A DNA stretch of 64,000 bases, from the NCBI GenBank assembly GCA_022711465.1, contig JAKLEZ010000010.1, positions 62,001-126,000 on the forward strand, read 5' to 3'. Below are positions 17,214 to 25,705 of this stretch, piece by piece (within the stretch, counting starts at the first letter, position 1; the number at the start of each line of letters is the position of its first letter). This DNA comes from Planctomycetota bacterium. GTDB taxonomy: Bacteria > Planctomycetota > Phycisphaerae > UBA1845 > PWPN01. Position numbers and translations under genes: made by a program. The notes beneath the pieces were generated by a model. That model ran no database searches, was not told the DNA's origin, and saw only the letters and a program-made list of their open reading frames with translations.

Positions 17214-17690
17214 TCACCACGCGAAGTGCGAGAATGCCTTGTTGGCCTCGGCCATACGGTGGACGTTCTCGCGTGTGGTCATGGCCGTGCCTTCACGGTG
17301 GTAGGCGTCGATGAGTTCCTTGGCGAGGTTCTCGCACATCCGCGAGCCCTTGCGGCCGCGCGAGGCCTCAAGCAGCCAGCGAATGGCCAGGGACTGCTGG
17401 CGCTTGCGGTTCACCTGGATGGGAACCTGGTAGTTGGAGCCGCCGACTCGCTTGCTGCGGACCTCGATATTCGGCTTGACGTTCTGCAGGGCGGTCTCGA
17501 AGACCTCGATTGGCTGGGCGTCCTTGACCTTCTTGCCGATGATCTCCATCGCATCGTAGAACACGCGGCTCGCCACGCTCTTCTTGCCGTCGTACATCAG
17601 GCAATTGACGAACTTGCTAACCAGCCGGCTGTTATACCGGGAATCACCGCGGAGCTGCTCTTCCGAGTGGGTGAACTTCTTCCTGCCCAT
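17214..17690 (-). CDS. rpsG: 30S ribosomal protein S7
   Basis: 158 residues, the usual length. S7 binds the 3' domain of 16S rRNA and starts assembly of the 30S head. Family landmarks are present in order: SRLVSKFVNCLMYDGKKSVA, FETALQNVKPNIEVRSKRVG, NYQVPIQVNRKRQQSLAIRW, SRGRKGSRMCENLAKELIDA and the C-terminal REGTAMTTRENVHRMAEANK. AAAGGA lies about 11 bases before the ATG. In most bacteria rpsG follows rpsL and precedes fusA. Here the upstream 630 bases hold no rpsL, and a FAD/Fe-S oxidoreductase gene follows, so S7 is separated from the str operon. Confidence 0.98.
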   Translation of the reverse strand: MGRKKFTHSEEQLRGDSRYNSRLVSKFVNCLMYDGKKSVASRVFYDAMEIIGKKVKDAQPIEVFETALQNVKPNIEVRSKRVGGSNYQVPIQVNRKRQQSLAIRWLLEASRGRKGSRMCENLAKELIDAYHREGTAMTTRENVHRMAEANKAFSHFAW

Positions 17691-18320
17691 GAGAACGCGT
17701 TCCTTTCGAACACCGAACCGCCACTTCGCCCCGCCGCCCCGTCAGAACCATCCCGGAGCCCGGGCACAGGAGGCGGTAGCCATCCACAGCTAGAACCCGG
17801 CATTATCCACCCACCGGCGAAGGAAATCAAGCCGTGACCGCGGGGGCCGGCAGGCCGAACGCGGAAGCCGCCCTCGCGCATTGTAACCTATTGTCCAAAA
17901 TAACTTTACGAGAGAACCGCCCCGGTTGCGGTCAAACGGCAGGACCAAGCCACGCGGGCGTCCAAGCCCGGCTCCGGTCCTTGGCCTCCTTTGCCCGACC
18001 GCCCCGGGCAAGCCGGCTGGGCGCGACCGTCAACACCCGTGTGCGGGGACCGGCCACCCCCTTTCCGGGCCCCTGCCGGCCACAGTTTCGGCACCCATCC
18101 ATCGACTGAAGAGCTCGGGGCTGAGGCCCGCCTCGGTCCCCGGGCAGAGCGGATGAGCCCGGGCGACGCCGCGGCAGTCCCCGGGGCAGGAACTCTCACC
18201 ACCCGGATCGAGGAACCCGACAATACCTCTCGGAAGTGCTCACGGTTCTCTCTTTCCCAGCCCGCGGCCCGAGTGTAATCTACGATCCGACCTCTTTCAG
18301 CGGCACAAGGCAGGTGGAAC
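17691..18320. other. Long divergent intergenic region upstream of rpsG
   Basis: No gene is supported here. An AT-richer patch at 17878-17912 stands out in GC-rich surroundings. On the minus strand it contains TACAAT (17880-17885), a possible -10 for rpsG that would give a leader of about 185 bases, but no proper -35 is seen. On the plus strand TACGAT at 18281-18286 could serve the GH172-like gene. Both are weak. Confidence 0.35.
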
Positions 18321-20666
18321 ATGAGGAATGGTCGAACCTGGTATCTCGTCCTTCTTTCAGGAGTTCTGGCCGCCCACAGCGTGCAGGCCAACCCCTTGGC
18401 GGAGATCGCCCGGTCTGTCGAGGGTCAGGCCCGCCGCGCGTCCAGCGGCCTGTTCGACCCCGAGTCGAACGTGGACGCCTGGCACATCGCCCCCGGCCAG
18501 AGCGCGGTGCTCACGGAGCTGCGCGGGCCGGGCGAGATCCGACACATGTGGTTCACGCTCTTCAGCCGCGACCGACGATACCCGCGCACCGCGGTGCTCC
18601 GGATCTGGTGGGACGGCTCCCAAACGCCCTCGGTCGAGACCCCCATCGGCGATTTCTTCGCCGCGGGCAACGGCATGACCGCCAACGTCCAGACTCTGCC
18701 GATCGAGGTGACCTCCTACGGACGCGCCCTGAACTGCTACTGGCGGATGCCGTTTCGCCGGAGTGCACGCATCGAAATCGCCAACGAGGGCCCGTACGAC
18801 CTGGGCGTCTACTGGCAGTTCGACTGGATGGAACTCCCCCAGGCGCCGGCGGACATGCTCTACTTCCACGCCCGATACCGCCAGGAATTCCCCGCCAGGC
18901 CCTTCTCCCCCTACGTGATCTTCGAAGGCCAGGGCCGAGGGCATTACGTGGGCACGGTGTTCTCCACCCAGTGCAGCTACGACAGCTGGTTCGGCGAATC
19001 CGACGACCGATTCTACATTGACGGCGAGGAAGAGCCTTCCATCGTCGGCACCGGTACGGAGGACTTCTTCAACGATGCCTGGAACTTCCGGCTGTTCACC
19101 AACCTGAACACCGGCGTGACCATCAAGGAACCCAACGGGGAGGACTGCCGCTTCACCGCCTACCGCTGGCACATCCAGGCACCGGTCACCTTCCGCGAAT
19201 CCCTCAAGGTCGAGATCGAAAGACGCAGCTACTGCCGGGTCACGGATCCGGAGACCGGCCGCTCGCAGGAGTACAACTTCAAGTATCGGCCGGATTTCTG
19301 TTCCTCGGTCGCCTACTGGTACCAGGACGCACCGGCCGCGACCTCCGACCCGTTCCCGCCGGTCAAGGAGCGCGTCCATGCCGAGACGGTGGTCGAAGTG
19401 GCCGAGATGGCCGGCGAAATCAAGACCGGGCCCGGCGTGAAAGCGGCCCGCCGCACCAACCGCGTCTGTCATCAGAAGCAGATGCTTTACGTGACCAACG
19501 AAGGACCCGGCGGCTGGTTCGAAATCCCCTGCCGTGTCGCCGATGAAGGCAAGTACTCGATCTCCTTGTTCCAGCGTCTCTTCCGCACCCAGGGCATCTG
19601 GAAGGTGACCCTTTGCGGCCCCACCGGCGATATCCTGCTCGCGAGAGCCATGGACTTCTATGACCCCTATCTTGCCTGGAAGGAGAATCGGCCGGAGAAC
19701 TTCATCTACGGGACCCGGCTCGAGACCAAGGTCGGGATTCACCACCTCAAGCCGGGTGACTACCGCGTCCGTCTCGAGTGCGTCGGGGCGCACATCCTCG
19801 CCCGGAAGAACGACGCGGACACACCCGGCTACGACTGCGGGCTGGATGGCATTTCGATCCGCCGATTCCCCTGGGACGACCTGCCGGGACAGATGCGGCA
19901 GTACCTGGCCGACGAGGAGAAGCTCTTTGCCGGCTGGATCGACCGGGCTCGCCGGACGGTCACCCAGCTGGATGCCGCCATTCGCAAGTTCGTCGCGGAC
20001 ACGAAGGAGTACCCTCGCAACCTGGACGAGCTGACCACCCGCCCCGACCGATTCCCGGAATCCGCCGGCCGCTGGCCGTATGCGGAACGTCCGGGACGCG
20101 ATCCCTGGGGCCAGTCCTATCGCTACGTGCATCCTGGGCAATTCAACCCCGACGGTTTCGATGTCTTCTCCGTACACGGCAACAGCCGCTCGCCCGCGGA
20201 CTGGATCGGCAACTGGACCACGCCCTACCGGTGGGAGGGTGCGATCGAAGGCGAGGGCCTGCCCCTGACCTCGAACTCCTCGGTCAAGGCCACGAGCCAA
20301 TCGCTGAGGATGAGCGCCCCCCCGGCCCTGTCTCAGGGCGAGCTGGCGTTCCTCCGGTTCCGCCGCCAGGGCGAATCGGCCGGCCTGATCCTGCCGTCCT
20401 CGATGCAGGCTGGCCGCTACACCCTTGCCGTCCGGCTGGGCACCTCATGGGACTACGGGATCGCCCAACTGCACTTCAACGACGTTTCGGTCGGAGCGCC
20501 GATTGACACCTTCTCGCCGAGAATCGCCAATCGGACCGTCTTCGCCGGCGAGGTCGAGGTCGTACCCGGCCAGAACACGCTGACCATTCAGATGATCGGC
20601 CGCAACCCGGCATCCACAGGATACGCGGCCGGGCTCGACGCACTGCGGCTGATCCCGGTGAAGTAG
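18321..20666 (+). CDS. Secreted DUF2961 / GH172-like glycosidase with an internal GspG-like domain
   Basis: 781 residues with a signal peptide (cut near SVQA-NPLA, residue 24). Residues 30-380 are DUF2961: SSGLFDPESNVDAWHIAPG, GEIRHMWFTLFS, DGSQTPSVETPIGDFFAAG and GTGTEDFFNDAWNF, the last carrying an acidic residue in the probable active site. GH172 enzymes of this fold cleave fructofuranosides or arabinofuranosides. Residues 400-530 are a beta-rich domain. Residues about 545-635 resemble the C-terminal domain of type II secretion pseudopilin GspG (KEYPRNLDELTTRPD, GRDPWGQSYRYVHPG, DGFDVFSVHG). The last 140 residues look like a carbohydrate-binding beta-sandwich. It should act outside the cytoplasm. 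It is convergent with the transglutaminase gene, with a 9-base gap. Confidence 0.9.
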   Translation: MRNGRTWYLVLLSGVLAAHSVQANPLAEIARSVEGQARRASSGLFDPESNVDAWHIAPGQSAVLTELRGPGEIRHMWFTLFSRDRRYPRTAVLRIWWDGSQTPSVETPIGDFFAAGNGMTANVQTLPIEVTSYGRALNCYWRMPFRRSARIEIANEGPYDLGVYWQFDWMELPQAPADMLYFHARYRQEFPARPFSPYVIFEGQGRGHYVGTVFSTQCSYDSWFGESDDRFYIDGEEEPSIVGTGTEDFFNDAWNFRLFTNLNTGVTIKEPNGEDCRFTAYRWHIQAPVTFRESLKVEIERRSYCRVTDPETGRSQEYNFKYRPDFCSSVAYWYQDAPAATSDPFPPVKERVHAETVVEVAEMAGEIKTGPGVKAARRTNRVCHQKQMLYVTNEGPGGWFEIPCRVADEGKYSISLFQRLFRTQGIWKVTLCGPTGDILLARAMDFYDPYLAWKENRPENFIYGTRLETKVGIHHLKPGDYRVRLECVGAHILARKNDADTPGYDCGLDGISIRRFPWDDLPGQMRQYLADEEKLFAGWIDRARRTVTQLDAAIRKFVADTKEYPRNLDELTTRPDRFPESAGRWPYAERPGRDPWGQSYRYVHPGQFNPDGFDVFSVHGNSRSPADWIGNWTTPYRWEGAIEGEGLPLTSNSSVKATSQSLRMSAPPALSQGELAFLRFRRQGESAGLILPSSMQAGRYTLAVRLGTSWDYGIAQLHFNDVSVGAPIDTFSPRIANRTVFAGEVEVVPGQNTLTIQMIGRNPASTGYAAGLDALRLIPVK

Positions 20667-20675
20667 GGCGTGAGA

Positions 20676-22079
20676 TCAGTTGAGCTCGATGTTCCGCTTG
20701 TTGAGAACGAAGACCTTCTTCTCCTCCGAGAAGGAGATTTCCGGCCGGGCCTTCCGCCACCACCGCTCGAGCCCTCCCCACTCCCACTTGCCCCCACGGC
20801 GGTACTTGAGGATTTCACCCCGGAGGTACTCGTCAACCATGAGGGGGAACTCGAGGAACGAGGGCAGCTTCATGCCCTGGTGATCGCAGAGAACGGACAA
20901 ATGCACCGCCGACGGATGCCGGACGGCGTACAGGGCTTCGATCAACTCGGGATACCGGGAGCGGTCCACCCGGCCGATCAGGAGAAAGAGGGTCTCGCGC
21001 TTCAGCGTGTTCGTGACCAGACCGGCGGGCGAGAACCGTGACCCACCTTCCCCCAGGGCGCCCGACACCTCGTTCACCGCGGCGTCGAGGTCCCCCAGGG
21101 GGGCTTCGATCCAATAACATACCGAGGTGGCCTTCAGACCTCCCTCGATCGTCCCGGTCGCGTGGGCAACGTAGTCCCACTCCAACAGGCTGTCCGCACC
21201 CCCGTCGCCGGTGTAGACCTGGAGGCTGTCGGCCGGCACCCGCCCCCAGAAGTCGAGGTAGTTGCCGAACCGCTTGGCATCGCCCTGGCCGCGCGAGGCA
21301 TCGGCCGGAAGCCACCCGTAGTCCTGGAGGTGGATCTCCACCCAACGATGGAACACGCTGTCCTCGTGCACTTTCTCGTCGTACTTGGTCTTGTTGGCCA
21401 GCGAGACGATGAAGCCGCCGGTGTAACGGCACGGAATCCCCGCGGCCCTGAGCAGACCCAGCAGCGTGTAGCTGTACTCCGAGCACGAGCCCTGTTTCTT
21501 CCGCAGAACGTCGGACGCGGCATCCCACTTGTCGTCGCGCACGTAGGTGATGTGGGTGACGAGGTAGCTGAAACAGGCGAAGGCCTGGTCGGCGTCGCTG
21601 GCGTTCCCTCGAACGAGCTCGTCCTTGAGCTCGCGAACAGGCTGGGAAGTGACCTGGTACTTGGGGGAATCGCGGGTATAGCGGTCGCGCTGCTCGGCGT
21701 CGAGTTCGGCCGGCCGGGTCGTCGGCAGGGAGGCCGTGGCCCAGGTGCGCACCGCCGCCATCCAGCCGCGGCACCGCATCTCCCCCGGCTTCATGCCCTT
21801 CTCGACGTAGCAGGCGATCCGGTTGCCATAGGCATCGGTCAGGATCTCCTTGTAGCCGGGACTGGGATGAACGACGGACACCTCCTGCCGCGCGTTGCTC
21901 TGGGGCAGGGGCAGGTACACGGTGACATCCTGCTCGCGATCGGCGGCGTTGGTCAGCCGACACTCGAAACGAGCGATGCGCTCGACGGAATTGGCCTTGC
22001 GCAGATTCTCGGCCGCCGCGACGGCGTGCAAACCACACGCCAGCAACACCACCACCAAGGTACCGGTTCCCATGCGCAT
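20676..22079 (-). CDS. Secreted transglutaminase-like cysteine protease-fold protein
   Basis: 467 residues from ATG 22079, preceded by AGGAGGTG. A signal peptide covers residues 1-22. Residues 30-150 are an immunoglobulin-like or DUF3857-like beta domain. The transglutaminase core carries the full triad: KKQGSCSEYSYTLLGLLRAA (Cys199), SVFHRWVEIH (His244) and YGWLPADAS (Asp260). A C-terminal region of about 200 residues ends with GGKWEWGGLERWWRK. Bacterial members act as peptidases or amide-forming enzymes on extracytoplasmic proteins; the substrate is unknown. It lies about 100 bases downstream of the phosphoesterase/dockerin gene in the same direction. Confidence 0.9.
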   Translation of the reverse strand: MRMGTGTLVVVLLACGLHAVAAAENLRKANSVERIARFECRLTNAADREQDVTVYLPLPQSNARQEVSVVHPSPGYKEILTDAYGNRIACYVEKGMKPGEMRCRGWMAAVRTWATASLPTTRPAELDAEQRDRYTRDSPKYQVTSQPVRELKDELVRGNASDADQAFACFSYLVTHITYVRDDKWDAASDVLRKKQGSCSEYSYTLLGLLRAAGIPCRYTGGFIVSLANKTKYDEKVHEDSVFHRWVEIHLQDYGWLPADASRGQGDAKRFGNYLDFWGRVPADSLQVYTGDGGADSLLEWDYVAHATGTIEGGLKATSVCYWIEAPLGDLDAAVNEVSGALGEGGSRFSPAGLVTNTLKRETLFLLIGRVDRSRYPELIEALYAVRHPSAVHLSVLCDHQGMKLPSFLEFPLMVDEYLRGEILKYRRGGKWEWGGLERWWRKARPEISFSEEKKVFVLNKRNIELN

Positions 22080-22185
22080 GTGCCGCACCTCCTGACGCCA
22101 CCGAAAGGGCGACTGCACCTGTGGTGAACGCGAACCGGCATGAACGAGCCCGAACGGGCGGATCGAATCCCGAGCCTGACGCGAA

Positions 22186-25100
22186 TCAGTTGCCGCATCC
22201 GGCTGCGGGAGGCTGGTTCGAACCGTTCACGCATCGCTGGAACAGCCCGAAGTCGGCCAGGTCCGCGTCTCCATCGGCATCCAGATCCGATGATACGCAA
22301 CCCTCGCCGATTGGCAAGCCGGCCCCGCCGAGACAGGAGCTGAGGACGGTCATGTCGTCGCTGTCCACGTCGCCGTCGTCGTCGAAATCGGCGTACCTGA
22401 ACCGGCTCCGATCCGCCAGAGCGTAGATGTGCCCGTCAAATGTGGTCAAGAACAGGAAGTCACCGCTGATACAGGGGGCCGACAGGATGGGCGTGCCGAA
22501 GTCCATCGACCACGCCTCGGCCCCGGTCGCGAGATCAAGGACGTGCAGCCGGCCGTCGCCGCAGGGCACGTACGCGTAACTGCCCGCGATCGTGGGGCTG
22601 CCCGCCAGGGCCGCGAAGGTGTTGTTGTAGGGAGCCATCTTGAGGGCGGACGTCCCCAGGGCGTAGGTCCACACTTGTACGCCGTCGCCCAGACGATAGG
22701 CCCCGACCGATCCCGTTCCGCCGGCGACGACGATAGTGCCCGACACGGCCGGCGTCGAGGCCGACCGACCGCCGCCCAGGGCCATGCTCCAGACCTGCTG
22801 GCCGGTGGCCAAGAGGGCGCAATGCAGCACTCCATCGTAATCGGTGAACAGCACCCTGTCGCCGGCGATGACCGGACTGCCGTGAAGACCCTTGCAGCTG
22901 TAGCTCCAGGCGGCGCCGCCCGTTCCCACCGGCGCACCTTTCAGGTTGTACCCTGCCCAGTTGCCGGGGACAGCGACGATCGTCCCGTCAGTGGCCGGTG
23001 AGGCGTTGCAGCTGATCCAGTCATCGTCATAGGACTGATGCCAGGCTTCCGCCCCCGTTGCCGCGTTGAAGCGTCCGAAGTAGGCATAGGTCCCGGCGTA
23101 CACCTGCCCGCCACTGACCACGGGGGCCCCGTAGGCCCACCGCTGCGTACTCGAGCCGAGGACCTTCTGCCAGACCGGAGCCCCGGTGACCCGGTCCAAG
23201 GCGTGGAGGATGCCGCCATGTGAGTTGGCGTAGACCCGCTGCTCGTCCACGGCCACGGCGTGGGAAACGGCCGCTGGTGTCGGGGCGAACCAACGCCTCG
23301 ATCCATCCGCGATGTCCAGAGCCAGCACGCCGTTGTTGACGAAGTCACGGCGGTCCTTCACACCCACGAAGAGCGTGTCGCCGTCCATAACCGGCGAGCC
23401 GACATCGAACGTCCCGCCGGAATAGGCGATCCAGACCACGCCAAGCGGCGGCCGGATCGTGCTCGTCGAGAGACCGCCGCGCTTGGGGCCCCCGCCGAAC
23501 TGCGGCCAGGGGGCGCCCGCGATGACCTCCGGGCGCCGGGCGGCCATGATCGGAAAGCTCGTCTGGACGGAGGAGACCGAGCCGGCGTCATTCGTCGCCT
23601 GGACCGAGACCGAGTACGAACCGGCCCCCAGCGACGCCTGCGGTACCGTTGCCCGCCAACTCCAGTCGCCCTCGCTCTGCAGCGGGCCGGTGGCAATCAC
23701 GTCGGTGCCCCGGTGAACCTGGTACGTCATCATGGTGGTTTCCGCTTCCGTCTGGTAAGCGTTGACCACGATGGGCAGGTCCGCGTTGGCGATTTTCTGC
23801 GACGAGCCCGGGGTGACGATCTGCAACTGTCTGCCGTTGCTGATCCATTTCATCCGCGTCGTGACCGAATCGCCGGAGACGCTGATCAACTTGAATCCGG
23901 CCGGGGAGCAATCGATGCCCCCGAACAGGAAGTTGGGCGTGTTGTACGAGAGTACCTGCCCGGCCTGCACCGTATGCTGCGAATGCCAGTGCCCCGAAAA
24001 GGCCGCCCGGACGCCCCAGGTCGCGTACTGGGCGAGTTCGGCTTCGGTCGGGGCATAGTGATGAAACACGAAGAGCTTGCGGTTGCCCCGGAGGAGGGCC
24101 AAGTCGGCGGCAATCCAGGCGCTCTGGGCCGCGGTCTTGTGCACGCCGTTGATGACCAGGAAATGACAATCTCCGTAGTTGACCGAGTAGTAATCCGGCC
24201 CCAGGTATCGGCGATAGTTGTTCGAGGTGGAATTGTCGGCATCGTGGTTGCCGAAGACGCTGAACAGCGGCACCGCCGAAGTGGCGACCCCGGCGACGTA
24301 GTCCTCGTACTGTGACACCACAGCCCCGGAATTGGTCAGGTCTCCGGTGGCAAAGATCAGCTTCGGCCGCTTGGGAAGGGCGGCCACCCGCGCCAGGGCT
24401 TCGATCAGCAGAGCTTTGGTGCCGCTGGCCCCGGTGTGAATGTCGGTGATCTGGACGAAATCGAAATCCCCGCTCTCAGACTGAGCGGTGAGCGCGAAGC
24501 TGAAATCCGCAGCCGTCGATGTCTTGCTGATCGCTCGATGCCAAGTGGCGTTCTTCGCGTAGCCGGCCGGCGGACAGATGTACAGAAGCGTGGCGTTCTT
24601 TGCGGTGTTGGGCAAGGTGTAGGTTCCGTTGGCCGCGGTCACGACCAGATCGATCGTGTCGGAAACGCCCACGCCGGCCACACCCGGCTCGCCGGCATCC
24701 CACGCTTTGTCGCCGTCGAGATCGTTGAACACCCGCCCGGTGATCGGATTCGGATAACCGCTACCCTCGTAAATGACGATCGGAGCGACAAGCTGATCCT
24801 TGACGTCCTTGGCATACTGCACCAGGTTGGCCATCAGCCTCAAGGCCTGGGCCTTGGCCTGGGCATTGCCGATGTTGCGAGCCTTGTCCGCGGCCAGCGA
24901 CGTGAAGATGACTCGCCCTGTCCCCCAGCCCGCCTCGATGATCGTGGCTTTGCTGACCACGGCCGCCGAGTCGCCGGCCAGCACGCCAACGCCGCTGAAC
25001 GCAACAAAGCTCTCCCACGAGGTGTCCCAGGTGGACGAACCGCTGTATTTCCAGCCCTGGAGATCCGCGTCCGCGATGACGTTGGGACTGGCAAACAACT

Positions 25101-25542
25101 GGTGGGCGGACTGGACCCTGTAGACCGTGCCGAAATCCGGATCGCCTCGGGTCACCACGGCGGGCGAGGCAATCCAGCTCTCCTGGGAGCGATTCTGGTC
25201 GGCCTGGGTCAACATGATGACCGTGCCGCCGGCGTTGACGAACTGGTTCATGACCGTGCCGGCGTTGGCCAGGACTGTCTGGATGGTGGCGTTCTGGGTG
25301 CAGAAACTCCCAATAATGAACGTATCGTACCCGGTCAGGTTGATCGGGCCGCCCGCCTGGGCGACGCTGGTGATATCGCTATAGGACTGGCCGAGATCGG
25401 TGAGCGTCTGCCCCAGCCCCTTGGTGGTCGACCATGTGTCCTGGTAGTCGATGATCGCCACGGAAAGCGTCGCCGCGGAGGCGGCCGCCGAGGCCAATAG
25501 GATACCTGAAACCGTCAGAAAGACCGGCAACCGAATGTGCAT
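22186..25542 (-). CDS. Secreted multidomain calcineurin-like phosphoesterase with PQQ propeller and dockerin repeats
   Basis: 1118 residues. Order: signal peptide (1-23); a flavodoxin/glutamine-amidotransferase-like domain (24-250: GYDTFIIGSF, FVNAGGTVIML); an SdrD-B-like linker (about 262-345: GRVFNDLDGDKAWDAGEPG); a metallophosphoesterase (about 355-560) with D-I-H, GDLTNSG, GNHD, FHHY and SGHWHSQH metal ligands; an Ig-like domain (about 600-680); a PQQ-type propeller (about 690-1055) with repeated D-x-x-T-G-x-x-x-W blades; and at the C-terminus two calcium loops of dockerin type (DFDDDGDVDSDDM; DLDADGDADLADFG). It is probably extracellular or surface-bound. The phosphoesterase should be active. 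The dockerin pair suggests anchoring to a partner, but no cohesin is seen nearby. Confidence 0.9.
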   Translation of the reverse strand: MHIRLPVFLTVSGILLASAAASAATLSVAIIDYQDTWSTTKGLGQTLTDLGQSYSDITSVAQAGGPINLTGYDTFIIGSFCTQNATIQTVLANAGTVMNQFVNAGGTVIMLTQADQNRSQESWIASPAVVTRGDPDFGTVYRVQSAHQLFASPNVIADADLQGWKYSGSSTWDTSWESFVAFSGVGVLAGDSAAVVSKATIIEAGWGTGRVIFTSLAADKARNIGNAQAKAQALRLMANLVQYAKDVKDQLVAPIVIYEGSGYPNPITGRVFNDLDGDKAWDAGEPGVAGVGVSDTIDLVVTAANGTYTLPNTAKNATLLYICPPAGYAKNATWHRAISKTSTAADFSFALTAQSESGDFDFVQITDIHTGASGTKALLIEALARVAALPKRPKLIFATGDLTNSGAVVSQYEDYVAGVATSAVPLFSVFGNHDADNSTSNNYRRYLGPDYYSVNYGDCHFLVINGVHKTAAQSAWIAADLALLRGNRKLFVFHHYAPTEAELAQYATWGVRAAFSGHWHSQHTVQAGQVLSYNTPNFLFGGIDCSPAGFKLISVSGDSVTTRMKWISNGRQLQIVTPGSSQKIANADLPIVVNAYQTEAETTMMTYQVHRGTDVIATGPLQSEGDWSWRATVPQASLGAGSYSVSVQATNDAGSVSSVQTSFPIMAARRPEVIAGAPWPQFGGGPKRGGLSTSTIRPPLGVVWIAYSGGTFDVGSPVMDGDTLFVGVKDRRDFVNNGVLALDIADGSRRWFAPTPAAVSHAVAVDEQRVYANSHGGILHALDRVTGAPVWQKVLGSSTQRWAYGAPVVSGGQVYAGTYAYFGRFNAATGAEAWHQSYDDDWISCNASPATDGTIVAVPGNWAGYNLKGAPVGTGGAAWSYSCKGLHGSPVIAGDRVLFTDYDGVLHCALLATGQQVWSMALGGGRSASTPAVSGTIVVAGGTGSVGAYRLGDGVQVWTYALGTSALKMAPYNNTFAALAGSPTIAGSYAYVPCGDGRLHVLDLATGAEAWSMDFGTPILSAPCISGDFLFLTTFDGHIYALADRSRFRYADFDDDGDVDSDDMTVLSSCLGGAGLPIGEGCVSSDLDADGDADLADFGLFQRCVNGSNQPPAAGCGN

Positions 25543-25705
25543 GGAGGACCTGCCCCTTCGGGAATACCCTTACGCCCGCGACACGCGTACCCGCAAACGC
25601 GACTCCACCACAAACGTGCTCGCCCACGGCCGGTAGACGACACGGCAGCGGGCGAGCACGACACGAACCCATCCTGAAGCGGTCGACCCCTTACAAACCA
25701 AGGCT

